DNA from: G963663365 sp963663365
GTDB lineage: Bacteria; Hinthialibacterota; Hinthialibacteria; Hinthialibacterales; G963663365
NCBI GenBank assembly: GCA_963663365.2
Contig: CAXXIH010000004.1
Span: 558,001-622,000, forward strand
Length of the DNA stretch: 64,000 nucleotides
Direction: 5' to 3'
The notes under the pieces were generated by a model. It worked only from the letters and a program-made list of their open reading frames with translations. It made no database searches and was not told the origin of the DNA. The position numbers and the translations under genes were made by a program. Below are positions 34,220-43,536 of this stretch, piece by piece. Each line of letters begins with the position of its first letter. Within the stretch, counting starts at the first letter, position 1.

Positions 34220-34938
34220 CAATCACGCGCATCCGGCGTTTTTCCGGTCCGAGTTCCGGCCACCTGATTGGGGAACGTACATGAAGTCATCGGACCGCCA
34301 ATGCCGAAGTTTTTCCGTATCTCTTCTAACTCGGCCACGCGCTCGGGCGAGAACAGGTTGACCTGCCCGAGTTGCACGGCGGTTAGTAGTATTTTCGCGA
34401 AATGTTCAACCGTTTCCATACGGTAATAGGCTTGCATGACATTCTCGCCGACTGCAAGCACACCATGATTGGCCATCAAAACCACATTGGATTGTTTGAT
34501 ATAAGGCTCGATGGCTTCCGGCAGTTCCTTGGATGAAGGCAGACCATACGGCGAAAGTGGTACACCACCCAATGAGACAACCACTTCCGGCAAAACGCAC
34601 TGGTCCAATGAAAGGCCTGCAACAGCAAAACCGGTCGCAACCGGTGGATGGGCATGAAGAACCGCGCCGATTTCCGGACGGGCGTTGTATGCCATGATAT
34701 GCATAGCTGTTTCGGAGCTGATTTTCATACTGCCCCGGACTTGACGCCCCGCACCGTCTACGGTCGATAACATTTCAGGCTCTAAGAAACCCTTAGATAC
34801 CCCCGTTGGCGTAACGATGATCTCATCGTCATCCACTTTGCCCGAGATATTGCCGTCATTTGCCGCGACGAAGCCCCGCATCCAAACACGACGCCCCGCT
34901 TCGCAAATATCCTGTTTAATTTGAAATGCGTTGGCCAT
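34219..34938 (-). CDS. Class II aldolase (L-fuculose/L-rhamnulose phosphate aldolase-like)
   Basis: Zinc-dependent class II aldolase/adducin family protein, 239 aa. NDGNISGKVDDDEIIVTPTGVSKG holds the phosphate-binding Asn-Gly-Asn and Thr-Gly; HAHPPVATGFAV (near residue 93-104) supplies two zinc His ligands and NHGVLAVG the third; a catalytic Glu is expected at the SSETAMHI site. It would cleave a ketose-1-phosphate to dihydroxyacetone phosphate and an aldehyde. It precedes a RhaI-type isomerase on the same strand but a terminator lies between. Whether it acts on fuculose or rhamnulose phosphate is undecided. Confidence 0.85.
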   Translation of the reverse strand: MANAFQIKQDICEAGRRVWMRGFVAANDGNISGKVDDDEIIVTPTGVSKGFLEPEMLSTVDGAGRQVRGSMKISSETAMHIMAYNARPEIGAVLHAHPPVATGFAVAGLSLDQCVLPEVVVSLGGVPLSPYGLPSSKELPEAIEPYIKQSNVVLMANHGVLAVGENVMQAYYRMETVEHFAKILLTAVQLGQVNLFSPERVAELEEIRKNFGIGGPMTSCTFPNQVAGTRTGKTPDARD

Positions 34939-35099
34939 GAATCTTTAAAACCACCAATGGTTAGCAGTCTTTCAAACTAGCCACCTGCGGCTTGCCGGAC
35001 AAGCCTCTTACCCTTAAACAAGGCTGTTGCCGAAGCGCTGTGGAGTCAAACAGACGCTCTTATGCTACGCTACTTCCGAATAACACCAGGGAGTTTCTT

Positions 35100-35690
35100 A
35101 TGGCCGCTGTCAGTACCTATGAAGTCCGTATCGCCGACTATTTTCAGCAAGCATGGGCCTTATTCAAAGAGCGCCCGGTCGAATATCTCGTCTTGGGATT
35201 TCTGATTACGGCTAGCGAATGGTTTTATGTTGGCGTTTTGACATCTCTGGTCCCCCTAATTTTTCTGCCCCCACTCACCGGCGGATTGATTTATTTTACC
35301 TTAAAAGAGATTCGCGGCGTTGAAGCCGATTTTTCGGATATGTTCCGGGGCTTCGACAGTTTCTTGCGACTTTTTATTGCCGGTTTACTTATTGCCATCT
35401 TTGAATTTTTAGGCATTCTGTTCTGCTGTATTCCATACTTCCTTGTCATCACAATCTACCTCTTCGTCTATCAAATCATCGTGGATGAGGGACTCGATTT
35501 TTGGGAGGCCATGGAGGCCAGCCGACAGCGGGTAATGGACAATTTCTTCAGTATGTTGGGCCTGGCTATCGTGCTGACATTGCTGAATCTTGCGGGAATG
35601 TGCTTTTGCGGAGTCGGCTCCATCGCTACATATCCGTTCACCATCATTGTGGGAGTCGCTGCCTATCGGGATATTTTCAGACGGCCATAA
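35100..35690 (+). CDS. Polytopic membrane protein, unknown function
   Basis: 196 aa with five to six hydrophobic stretches (LVLGFLITASEWFYVGVLTS, LFIAGLLIAIFEFLGILFCC, and MLGLAIVLTLLNLAGMCFCG among them). The N-terminal YFQQAWALFKERPVEYLVLG and the ..GLDFWEAMEASRQRVMDNF motif resemble the glycerophosphodiester phosphodiesterase-associated/DUF4013-like membrane domain seen in many bacteria. The open frame begins at 34992, but AGGGAG six bases before the ATG at 35100 fixes the start. Precedes the isochorismatase-like gene by 48 bp. Confidence 0.72.
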   Translation: MAAVSTYEVRIADYFQQAWALFKERPVEYLVLGFLITASEWFYVGVLTSLVPLIFLPPLTGGLIYFTLKEIRGVEADFSDMFRGFDSFLRLFIAGLLIAIFEFLGILFCCIPYFLVITIYLFVYQIIVDEGLDFWEAMEASRQRVMDNFFSMLGLAIVLTLLNLAGMCFCGVGSIATYPFTIIVGVAAYRDIFRRP

Positions 35691-35738
35691 ACAAGTGCCG
35701 GTTCCGGCAAAATCACATTAAGGACAAGATTAGTTGTC

Positions 35739-36401
35739 ATGTCTGAATTTACTGCGGAATTGCTAAACGACTCCGTTTTGATCTCTGTGGATTTCCAAAA
35801 CGGCAGCCTGAGGCAAGTGACGCGCGAAACCATGAGCGCACAATGGCTGGAATACGGTTTTACACCTGAAGATGTCAATGCCGCCAACGAGTATTGCTAC
35901 AACACGGCTCTTCCCAATGCCGCCAAACTTTGCGATTTCTTCCGGGCTCGCCATAAACCCGTAATTCTTGTTCATTGGGGAGCACGTTTTTACGACGGTA
36001 TGGATTTGGACCCGGCTGTCCGCAAAATGTTGCTCAAAGCGCACGGCGAAGACTTCAATAAATGGGGCCATCGTGAAATCGATCCGGGCTCACAGGTACA
36101 CCCCGATCTCAAGCCCCAGCCCAGCGATTACATTCTCCCCAAAACCGCACAGGATGCATTTATCTCCTCAAATATCGGTTTCATGCTTAAAAACCTCAAA
36201 ATCAAGAACGTTTTCTTGATTGGCGGCCATACCGGGGCCTGTCACGGCAAGACCTCAAAAAGCGCAAAAGAAGCGGGATATACGATAATTTGTATTGAAG
36301 ACGCAACATTTGATGCCACAGAAAGCCGGAGAATTCCCAATATCCAGGCGGTTGGCTTTGATTTTATCTGCCAAACTCATGAAATATTATCGCTTGGATG
36401 A
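35739..36401 (+). CDS. Isochorismatase-like cysteine hydrolase
   Basis: 220-residue cysteine hydrolase of the isochorismatase/nicotinamidase superfamily. The catalytic Asp-Lys-Cys triad is visible: Asp in LISVDFQNGS, Lys in YILPKTAQDAF, and Cys in GGHTGACHGKTSKSAKEAGY. The Cys region (GACHG) departs from the common T-x-x-CV. The substrate is unknown; family members hydrolyse isochorismate, nicotinamide, N-carbamoyl amides or ureas. Follows the membrane protein on the same strand, possibly cotranscribed. Confidence 0.8.
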   Translation: MSEFTAELLNDSVLISVDFQNGSLRQVTRETMSAQWLEYGFTPEDVNAANEYCYNTALPNAAKLCDFFRARHKPVILVHWGARFYDGMDLDPAVRKMLLKAHGEDFNKWGHREIDPGSQVHPDLKPQPSDYILPKTAQDAFISSNIGFMLKNLKIKNVFLIGGHTGACHGKTSKSAKEAGYTIICIEDATFDATESRRIPNIQAVGFDFICQTHEILSLG

Positions 36402-36565
36402 GGACAGCAGGCACAGCAGAAACCGGTTCATTGGAGCGGGATAGCGCGTATGTAGATGACGCCGGACGGTTTTTTCCCCTAAACTAATGATATCATATGA
36501 TTTGCCTTCCCAAAAAATCCGGAGGGAACGGATTGGGTGCAAGGCATCGCAAATGGGGCAGGAGC

Positions 36566-37975
36566 ATGGATATCAAGGCATATTTGGAACGCGGCCAGGA
36601 GGCTGTCCGGGATGGGGAATTGGAGTTGGCAAGCCAATATTTCAATTCCGTCTTAAAAGAGGCCCCGGATCACCCTTCGGCATTGGAGGGACTTGAAAGC
36701 GTTAAGGTCGCCCAAGCCCGGCAAGGATGGGGGCCTATTGGGCGGTGGCTCGTGTTTTCATGGTGCCGTCTGCTGCTTTTGATGGGCAAACCCGCGAAAG
36801 CCTTACCAAAACTTCGGATTCTTCATGCCTCCAATCCGACCAACCAGCTTTTTGCCGAGACATTTGCGCGTGTCGCCGCAAAAGAAGACTGCGCTGATGA
36901 AGCTGTGGCCGCATACCGCACGGTCTTGAAATTAGAACCGGAACGTTCCTCCGCGCTTCAGGGCCTGGGGGCGGTGCTTCAAGAGCAAGATAAGATCGCG
37001 GATGCAATCAAATGTTATCAAAAACTCAGAAAACAACGGCCCGATGACGATAAATTGGCCCATCTTCTGCGCGATTTAATGGCCAAAGATTATGCGCAGA
37101 CTGGAGTACCGGAAGATATAAAAGCCGCCCGGCGTGAAATGGAAAAAGAAAAATCCAAACGGATTCGGGTGCCGGGAACGCCGGATTTCACGATTCGCTT
37201 GGAGAAACTTGCCGAGCATTGCGAAAAAAACCCCGACGATTTGGATGCCCGTGTCGAAATGGCCAAACACCTGCGCACCGGCGGACAAGCCAAACTTGCT
37301 CAGAATGTGCTTTCGGAATTGTTGGATGAACATCCCGACCATTGGGAAGGCCGTTACCAGCAGGCCGATTTGTGGAGGGAAGTCGGAGACTTGGATCTGG
37401 CGGTGAGCCTTCTCGGGCAGCTGGTAAAAGAGAGGCCGGACGACGACGAACTGCGTTGCCTATGGTTGGAAACCGGTATTGAAAAAGAAAAACAGGATGG
37501 ACGCCCGGCCACACACCCTGAAGTTCAGGGAATTCGCAAAGAGTTGTTCCAACGGCGAAGAACCTTATGGGATACGCATTTGATAGCACACCCCGAAGAC
37601 ATAGAAGTCCGATACAAATTGGCTCAAATGCTTCTCGATTTTGGCGAAACAACCGAGGCCATCGAGCATACCCAACGGCTCGTTCAAACCCCTTCATGGA
37701 TGTCAAAAGGCTTTTTGTTGCTGGGCAAATGCTTCCGGGAACAAGACAAACGCCAGCTGGCTATCGAACAATTCAAAAAATCTATCGAAGCGGCAAAAAA
37801 CAGGGGATACACACACATTCCCGGTGAAGACCTAAAAGCAGCCAACTATTGGCTGGGTGTATCTTATGAAGAAATGGGGCATCTTGATGATGCTCGGGAC
37901 GCGTATGGCCAGGTCTATGCTGCGGATATCGGCTATGAGGATATTCGCGAGCGGTACGAGCGTGTGACGAGATAA
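36566..37975 (+). CDS. TPR-repeat protein, cytoplasmic
   Basis: About 470 aa of tetratricopeptide repeats: YLERGQEAVRDGELELASQY, AAYRTVLKLEPERSSALQGL, DAIKCYQKLRKQRPDDDKLA, QNVLSELLDEHPDHWEGRYQ, and a last pair near AIEQFKKSIEAAKNRGYTHI. One hydrophobic segment after residue 75 (GRWLVFSWCRLLLLMG) may be a buried helix rather than a membrane span. Start is uncertain: the ATG at 36566 opens the TPR region, but a TTG at 36533 has a strong SD (GGAGGG, six bases) and the frame is open from 36497. Acts presumably as a protein-binding scaffold; partner unknown. Confidence 0.75.
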   Translation: MDIKAYLERGQEAVRDGELELASQYFNSVLKEAPDHPSALEGLESVKVAQARQGWGPIGRWLVFSWCRLLLLMGKPAKALPKLRILHASNPTNQLFAETFARVAAKEDCADEAVAAYRTVLKLEPERSSALQGLGAVLQEQDKIADAIKCYQKLRKQRPDDDKLAHLLRDLMAKDYAQTGVPEDIKAARREMEKEKSKRIRVPGTPDFTIRLEKLAEHCEKNPDDLDARVEMAKHLRTGGQAKLAQNVLSELLDEHPDHWEGRYQQADLWREVGDLDLAVSLLGQLVKERPDDDELRCLWLETGIEKEKQDGRPATHPEVQGIRKELFQRRRTLWDTHLIAHPEDIEVRYKLAQMLLDFGETTEAIEHTQRLVQTPSWMSKGFLLLGKCFREQDKRQLAIEQFKKSIEAAKNRGYTHIPGEDLKAANYWLGVSYEEMGHLDDARDAYGQVYAADIGYEDIRERYERVTR

Positions 37976-38001
37976 TCGCAAAGAGACATTTCGCGAATTC
38001 G

Positions 38002-38553
38002 CTAGGCCTTGGAATCCGCAAGTTCTTTGGCTTTCTTTTCTTCTTTCTTATTTAGGGCATCTCGATTCCAGGTGGCCTGGGTGATACGCCAAACATCGCC
38101 ATCTTTTTGTAGCGAATAATCAATTACCAAATCGATCGTCCATCCCGGCTCTAACTGGCCGGTGCAATGGATATTGCGAACGGTCGCGGTCCGGCCTTTC
38201 ACTTTGATTTCCATTTTGTCGAGCGCCAAACGCACCGAAGTTTTTTCTTCCCCATGGTGTTTAGAAGCAAAGCGGAGAATGGCCGGCTTTGTCTCTTCAA
38301 AGATTCCGGTATACGAATTGTCCAGCAGAGGCTCAAGCCGATTTTGATCCATCAACTTCCAGCCTTCGGCCCATGCCTGCATCGTTGTTTTAATCTCGGA
38401 ATGTCCTGCGTCACTCCACAACTGCATACCCGAGCAGCCACTTCCAAAAAGTAGAAGACATAAAAAGACAAGATATGTGCAATAAAGCGCGCACCGCCGG
38501 ATGCTTGCGGCACTACTAATTTCGATGGGACAATTTGCTATGGCTGTCATCAT
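38002..38553 (-). CDS. NTF2-like (SnoaL/DUF4440-type) lipoprotein
   Basis: 183-residue predicted lipoprotein: hydrophobic signal followed by lipobox LLFGSGCSG (Cys near residue 40), then an NTF2-like cone fold (IKTTMQAWAEGWKLMDQNRL, LDNSYTGIF, VRLALDKMEIKVKGRTATV, WTIDLVIDYSLQKDGDVWRI). Such domains bind small ligands or act in envelope assembly; no active-site residues are obvious. C-terminal tail is Lys/Glu-rich. The frame starts at a TTG (38565); the first ATG (38553) is used. It converges on the TPR gene; the stop is 26 bp from it. Confidence 0.65.
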   Translation of the reverse strand: MMTAIANCPIEISSAASIRRCALYCTYLVFLCLLLFGSGCSGMQLWSDAGHSEIKTTMQAWAEGWKLMDQNRLEPLLDNSYTGIFEETKPAILRFASKHHGEEKTSVRLALDKMEIKVKGRTATVRNIHCTGQLEPGWTIDLVIDYSLQKDGDVWRITQATWNRDALNKKEEKKAKELADSKA

Positions 38554-38646
38554 AAAAGGACGCAAAAAAAGTTATGACATCGACAAATCCCCGCGATATA
38601 AACGGGTCGAGCAATGCCGGGTTATCCGCAAACAATCCCCCTGCTC

Positions 38647-38705
38647 ATGCTCCGGCCGCCGGGCTTCCCCTAACTCCTGCCCCAAGTCATCCCCGGCCGG
38701 AGCAT
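38647..38705. repeat. 12-bp perfect inverted repeat with 35-base loop
   Basis: ATGCTCCGGCCG (38647-38658) and its exact complement (38694-38705). The loop is C-rich on the plus strand. It sits between dapL's 3' end and the NTF2-like gene's start; without a T tract it is not a standard terminator. Confidence 0.75.
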
Positions 38706-38788
38706 TCTCAATTTATTTCATTCTCATCGTTAAATACAAAACGTAAAAGTGTTTCTGCTTTGTATCTATTGTAGCGTAAACCGCCGGC

Positions 38789-39964
38789 TCAGTACGTAAA
38801 GCCGGATTTTTCCAGGCGGCTGATAACTTCTTGAAGTTTGTTGACATCAACGGTTAAGGCAATACGAATATAACCTTCGCCATTTGAGCCGAAACCGATT
38901 CCGGGGGTTATAAGCACACCGGCTTCGCGTAACACACGGTCGGCAAAGACAGCCGAATCCTTGGTGCCATCGGGAATGGGCGTCCAAAGAAAGAATGTGG
39001 CTTCCGGACGGTTGACTTTCCAACCCAGCCGGTCCAGTCCGTCGCAAAGCGCATTGCGGCGTTCCTCATATTCAGCCGCGCGGGCTTTTGTAAAGGCATC
39101 CGAACCTGTCAATGCGGCAACGCCTGCATGTTGGATCGGTTTAAAAATACCCATATCCAAATTGGATTTAACACGTCCTAACGCGGCGATGACCTCTGCG
39201 CGTCCGCAGGCATGCCCGATTCGCCATCCCGGCATGTTGAACGCTTTTGAAAGCGAATGAAATTCAATACCCACTTCTTTGGCGCCGGGCGCTTCGAGGA
39301 AACTTGCTTGCCGTTTTCCGTCATAAGCGGCTTCAGAATAAGGCGCATCATGAACAACAACGATATCGTGCTCTTTGGCGAACGCAACGACTTCCTCAAA
39401 AAACGAAAGTGGAGCGATTGCCGCAGTCGGATTTCCAGGGTAATTCAAAACCATCATCGGCGCGGCTTTCGCCACATCGCTGGGAATCTCGGTGAGGTCC
39501 GGAAGAAAATTCTTCTCCGGATAAAGTTTCATATCCACAACCTCGCCGCCCGCCATAATCACACCGGGGATATAGGCCGGATAGCCGGGATTAGGAAGCA
39601 AAACAGGCTCGCCCGGATTAACCAAAGCCAGAGGCAGGGCGCTCATGCCACCCTTGGTGCCAATCACGGAAAGAACCTCGGTGGCCGGATCCAGTTCGAC
39701 ATGAAAAGTCCGTTTGTACCAGCTGGCCACGGCGGCACGATATTCGGGAAGCCCTTTGAAACTGGGGTAATGATGATTCTTGCCATCCAATGCAGTTTCG
39801 CGCAATGCGTCAACCGCATAATCCGGTGAAGGATGATCAGGATCGCCCACCGAAAGATCGATAACATTCATTCCGCCCGCTTCAACTTCCGCTTTGGCGG
39901 CATCGAGCTTGTCAAAAAGATATACGGGAAGGTGGCTTAATCGCTCCGCTGTACGCAGGGCCAT
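38789..39964 (-). CDS. dapL: LL-diaminopimelate aminotransferase DapL
   Basis: Pyridoxal-phosphate class I/II aminotransferase of 391 aa that makes LL-diaminopimelate directly from tetrahydrodipicolinate and glutamate, bypassing the succinyl/acetyl route. Signature parts: INV/IDLSVGDPDHPSPDYAVDAL, HHYPSFKGLPEYRAAVASWY, LNYPGNPTAA with the PLP-contact Asn, and SLSKAFNMPGWRIGHACG with the PLP-binding Lys (about residue 240). SD GAGGAG precedes the ATG at 39964; an in-frame TTG lies five codons earlier. Family membership is very likely; related aspartate or alanine aminotransferases remain possible, but lysA on the same strand supports DapL. Confidence 0.85.
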   Translation of the reverse strand: MALRTAERLSHLPVYLFDKLDAAKAEVEAGGMNVIDLSVGDPDHPSPDYAVDALRETALDGKNHHYPSFKGLPEYRAAVASWYKRTFHVELDPATEVLSVIGTKGGMSALPLALVNPGEPVLLPNPGYPAYIPGVIMAGGEVVDMKLYPEKNFLPDLTEIPSDVAKAAPMMVLNYPGNPTAAIAPLSFFEEVVAFAKEHDIVVVHDAPYSEAAYDGKRQASFLEAPGAKEVGIEFHSLSKAFNMPGWRIGHACGRAEVIAALGRVKSNLDMGIFKPIQHAGVAALTGSDAFTKARAAEYEERRNALCDGLDRLGWKVNRPEATFFLWTPIPDGTKDSAVFADRVLREAGVLITPGIGFGSNGEGYIRIALTVDVNKLQEVISRLEKSGFTY

Positions 39965-40070
39965 AATCTTACTCCTCAATTTCTATTCTATTGATGTCTT
40001 TGTAGAAGCTGTTCAATACAGCGTAACTTGAAATCTAAAACTTATAAATTCCACGCCGCGATGGCCTGGT

Positions 40071-40418
40071 TTAGTCTTCTTCAACACGGTCGCCGGGATC
40101 GAACGGCCACTTAATAAAAAGGACCACCGTATCCGAATCCGTGTCATTGATTAAATCGTGGGATTCTCCGCCCACAACACGGAAGGCATCACCGGGCTTT
40201 ACGCGGTGTTCTTCACCCGCGATCACAAAACGCGGGGCGCCTTCAAGAAAATAAAACGTTTCTTCGACTTCTTTGTGAACGTGTTTGCCATAATCGGCCG
40301 AGGACTGTCCGGCCTTCAATTTCAAAATCCCCCACTCCACATTGGGACCTTGCATAACATAACGGACGCCATGGTCGCCCAATGACCATTTGATTTCGTT
40401 TGAATTCGCATAATCCAT
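40071..40418 (-). CDS. Small cupin-domain protein
   Basis: 115-residue single-domain cupin. Metal-ligand motif 1 is GKHVHKEVEETFYFLEGAPRFVIAG (His-x-His, Glu) and motif 2 lies at RVVGGESHDLIND. The family includes metal-dependent isomerases, dioxygenases and sugar-binding proteins; nothing here selects one. GGGAGAATAAA provides the ribosome site. It lies between lysA and dapL on the same strand, with gaps of 61 and 106 bp, so it may share their transcript; its role in lysine synthesis is unproven. Confidence 0.8.
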   Translation of the reverse strand: MDYANSNEIKWSLGDHGVRYVMQGPNVEWGILKLKAGQSSADYGKHVHKEVEETFYFLEGAPRFVIAGEEHRVKPGDAFRVVGGESHDLINDTDSDTVVLFIKWPFDPGDRVEED

Positions 40419-40479
40419 TTTATTCTCCCAAAAATCGCGAATCCGGCAGGCATACGGTGCGCGCCTGCGGACGTTTCAT

Positions 40480-41745
40480 TTACAGGATCTCAGCCGCCCA
40501 CAAATCTTCATACGTCTCACGGCGGCGCACCACACGGTATGTGTCGCCTTCAACCAGGACTTCCGGGACACGCGGACGGCCATTGTATTGTGAGGACATG
40601 GCGAATCCGTACGCACCCGCCGAACAAAACGCCAGCAAGTCGCCCGGTTTCATCGGCGGCAGCGCACAGTCGCGCGCAAAGGTATCTGATGATTCGCAGA
40701 CACCACCCACAACATCGACCGGGAATGAATCGCCGTTACGCGGGCTGTTGACCAGTATCTCGTGTTTTGCTTCATACATGGCCGGGCGCACAAGGTCTGT
40801 CATCGCAGCATCAATAATAACAAAACGTCGTTTGCCATTATCTTTGGTATGCACTACAGAACTCAGCAAAACACCCGCGTTGCCCGATATTGAACGGCCC
40901 GGTTCCACGATTATTGTCCCATCAAAATCTTGAAGGTTGTCGGCCAACAGTTTGGCGTATTCACGAGGATGGGCCGGATTTTGATCCGGGGTATATTGAA
41001 TCCCAAGTCCGCCGCCGATATCCAAATGTGTGATTTCTAAGCCTTCATTTTCCAACATTCCGCGCAGCTGCATTAGTGCCTGCAAGGCTTCGAGCAGCGG
41101 TCCGGTCTCCGGAAGGCCGGAACCGATATGACAATCCAAACCTGTCAGTACAACTCCCGCTCGCTTTTTTGTACTGCGGGCGAGTTCCAATGCCTGCTCG
41201 GTTGGAATACCAAACTTATTCTTATGCATTCCCGTCGTGATCTTCGGGTGCGTTTTGGCATCGATATCCGGATTCACCCGAAATGAAATCGACACACGTT
41301 GATTCCGTTCCAATGCCAGCCGGTCAATCAGGTCCAGCTCGGATTCAGACTCAATATTAAAAGAGAAAATACCGAGATCCAGTGCCTCATTGATTTCACG
41401 GGCCGTTTTGGCCACACCGGAAAAGACAATCTTTTCCGGCGGAATCCCCGCTCGGGATGCTTGGGCCAGCTCACCGCCGGATGTCACATCTGCGCCTGCG
41501 CCCAATGCGGCTGCCAACCGTAAGAGCGCACCGCACGGATTCGCCTTAATGGCGTAACAAATAAGGTGCTTACGGTCTTTCAAGCCTTCTTGATATGCAA
41601 GTAACGGCGCTTCGAATCCGGCACGGCTGTACACATAGCAAGGGGTGCCAACATCTTGAGCGATTTTGGCCAAATCCACGCCCTCGGCAGCCAAAACACC
41701 ATTGTTTAAAGAAAAGAAGTTCAGATCAGGATGTACAAATTGCAT
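40480..41745 (-). CDS. lysA: Diaminopimelate decarboxylase LysA
   Basis: PLP enzyme of fold type III that decarboxylates meso-diaminopimelate to L-lysine; 421 aa, usual length. Landmarks: PLP-binding Lys in LICYAIKANPC (about residue 59), GADVTSGGELAQA, KIVFSGVAKT, SFRVNPDIDAKTHPKITTGMHKNKFG without a break, GLDCHIGSGL, and the C-terminal VGGVCESSDTFA with the active-site Cys. AAGGGA precedes the ATG at 41745; the frame continues 29 codons further upstream without support. Head of the lysA-cupin-dapL run. Confidence 0.95.
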   Translation of the reverse strand: MQFVHPDLNFFSLNNGVLAAEGVDLAKIAQDVGTPCYVYSRAGFEAPLLAYQEGLKDRKHLICYAIKANPCGALLRLAAALGAGADVTSGGELAQASRAGIPPEKIVFSGVAKTAREINEALDLGIFSFNIESESELDLIDRLALERNQRVSISFRVNPDIDAKTHPKITTGMHKNKFGIPTEQALELARSTKKRAGVVLTGLDCHIGSGLPETGPLLEALQALMQLRGMLENEGLEITHLDIGGGLGIQYTPDQNPAHPREYAKLLADNLQDFDGTIIVEPGRSISGNAGVLLSSVVHTKDNGKRRFVIIDAAMTDLVRPAMYEAKHEILVNSPRNGDSFPVDVVGGVCESSDTFARDCALPPMKPGDLLAFCSAGAYGFAMSSQYNGRPRVPEVLVEGDTYRVVRRRETYEDLWAAEIL

Positions 41746-42200
41746 GCTGAATCCCTTTGCATCTATTCGGAGTGACAAATCCCGGTCTGGAGATGCTCCG
41801 CATACACCCGGCATGCCTACATGACAAACCATGCCTGGTAGTCAGAGCATTCAATGTCGAAAAATCGACATGAATTTAGGCCTGGCCTTGAAAATATCCA
41901 CACGCGAGACCGCACCTCCGGCAAGCGCAAAGTCTAGTTTGCCGCCAAGCACACGCACAGGGGAGCTGATCCATAAGACATCGACAGAACAGGACACGGC
42001 CCAAAACCGCGTATTCCACAATTTGACAGACGTACTCTAGGGCTTGGAATGCGCGGACAATCCGAGGACAAGGCTGAAAACGCTTCTATAGCAACCGGAT
42101 GACTGGCAAAATCCCGCTGCAAAAAATTAAAATAGAATCAGTTCCCTCCGGCATGCCGACTCGACGGCGGTTACTTGGCTAGGCTATTCTCAACTCAATT
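41746..42200. other. Divergent intergenic region, no gene
   Basis: 455 bp between lysA and the YhaO-like gene, which read away from each other. It contains no convincing frame; short open frames here lack ribosome sites. I saw no clear -35/-10 pair, riboswitch-like helix set or tRNA. Confidence 0.5.
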
Positions 42201-43487
42201 ATGGCTTCAAACCTCGACAATAAACCCTGGAAGTTCTTACACGCCGCTGACTTACATCTGGATACGCCGATGCCCGGCCGCGATGAATCCATGCGCCGGA
42301 CATTGCGGGCCGCATTGCGAACGGCATTTGAGCGGCTAGTTGAATTGGCAATCGAAGAACGGGTTGAGGCGGTGTTGCTCGCCGGAGACATCATTGATGG
42401 CGACCACCTTTCTTTGGCAACTGAAGATACTATTGTCGAACGTTGCCGGCGGCTTGGCTCTCATGGCATACGCGTATTCATCGCACCGGGAAACCATGAT
42501 TTCATCCGTTCGGGGAGTCCTCTAGACCGCATCCGATGGCCCGAGAATGTTACTGTCTTTCAAAGCACTACCCCCCTTTCAGTGCGGTTGGATGATGCTT
42601 CCGGCCGGCATTTGGCGACAATTCACGGGGCCGGACATACCAACGGCCAGATTTACGAAAACCTAGTGGCCCGTATTTCCGGAGCGGATGAGCCTGTCCC
42701 TCAAATCGGATTGGTCCATACCAATGTCGGTCATGCCGATGTGCGGGGACGGCATGAGCCTTACGCACCATCGGAATTAAATGACTTTGCCGGAAAAGGG
42801 ATCGACTACTGGGCTATAGGTCACATCCACCAATATATGGAACTCTCCCGTTCCCCTTGGGTGATTTACCCGGGCTGCGCCATGGGCCGGGATATAGGTG
42901 AACGTGAGGCAAAAGGCTGTGTTTTGGTGCATGTGCATGCCCGGGATGATATGGAGCCCGAATTTCGCTCCCTGGCGCCTATCACATTTCACTTGCTCGA
43001 AATAGATGTTTCGGAGATGACCCAAAACACACAGTTTTTCGATGCGCTCCGAATCCGTTGGCAGGAAATTTCTCAAGCACAGCGCGGCGATGAGGGACAA
43101 TACGTTCGCATCGAAGCACGGGGTCGAAGCGAATTAGCCGAAGTTTTTCGTCATGAATTGCAGGATGAAGAAAGCCTTCATGAATTTGAGGACCGGCTGG
43201 AAAGAACTCTCGGCGTGCTTGAAGTTGAATTCCGCAACCGCACCGTTCCTCCGTTTGAACTCGAAAGCATTGGCGAAGAAACATCTGTGCGCGGCGAATA
43301 TACCCGGCTGGTCCGCGAGATGATTCGTGAACCGAGCGAAAGAAAGAAAATCATGGATCGGTTGGTTTGGGCAAATCCCAATTGGGCTCGCATTTCAGAT
43401 GATGAAAAAAACATCTATATGCGCGAGATTCTTCGCTTGGCATTGATTGAGGGCATGGAGCGATTTTCGGGCGAGGAACGCGGTTAG
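42201..43487 (+). CDS. SbcD/YhaO-like metallophosphoesterase (DNA repair nuclease)
   Basis: Calcineurin-like phosphoesterase of the Mre11/SbcD family, 428 aa. The five metal-binding motifs are visible: LHAADLHLDTP (D-x-H), VLLAGDIIDGD (GDxxD), IAPGNHDF (GNHD), IGLVHTNVGH (H) and IGHIHQYMEL (GHxH). Homologues combine endonuclease and 3'-5' exonuclease activity with an SMC-like ATPase. The immediate downstream YhaN-like gene (49 bp) is the partner, giving an Mre11/Rad50-like pair. The C-terminal half holds a helical linker (SEMTQNTQFFDALRIRWQEI) that probably docks the ATPase coiled coil. Confidence 0.9.
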   Translation: MASNLDNKPWKFLHAADLHLDTPMPGRDESMRRTLRAALRTAFERLVELAIEERVEAVLLAGDIIDGDHLSLATEDTIVERCRRLGSHGIRVFIAPGNHDFIRSGSPLDRIRWPENVTVFQSTTPLSVRLDDASGRHLATIHGAGHTNGQIYENLVARISGADEPVPQIGLVHTNVGHADVRGRHEPYAPSELNDFAGKGIDYWAIGHIHQYMELSRSPWVIYPGCAMGRDIGEREAKGCVLVHVHARDDMEPEFRSLAPITFHLLEIDVSEMTQNTQFFDALRIRWQEISQAQRGDEGQYVRIEARGRSELAEVFRHELQDEESLHEFEDRLERTLGVLEVEFRNRTVPPFELESIGEETSVRGEYTRLVREMIREPSERKKIMDRLVWANPNWARISDDEKNIYMREILRLALIEGMERFSGEERG

Positions 43488-43536
43488 AGGCGGCATACAC
43501 GCCGAACCGGACAGTCAAAGGAACATATAAGAATTC

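Noticed and set aside
34031..34222. N-terminal extension of the rhamnose isomerase to a TTG
   Set aside because: It would begin within the aldolase terminator hairpin and is not like the family; the ATG at 34030 fits RhaI length.
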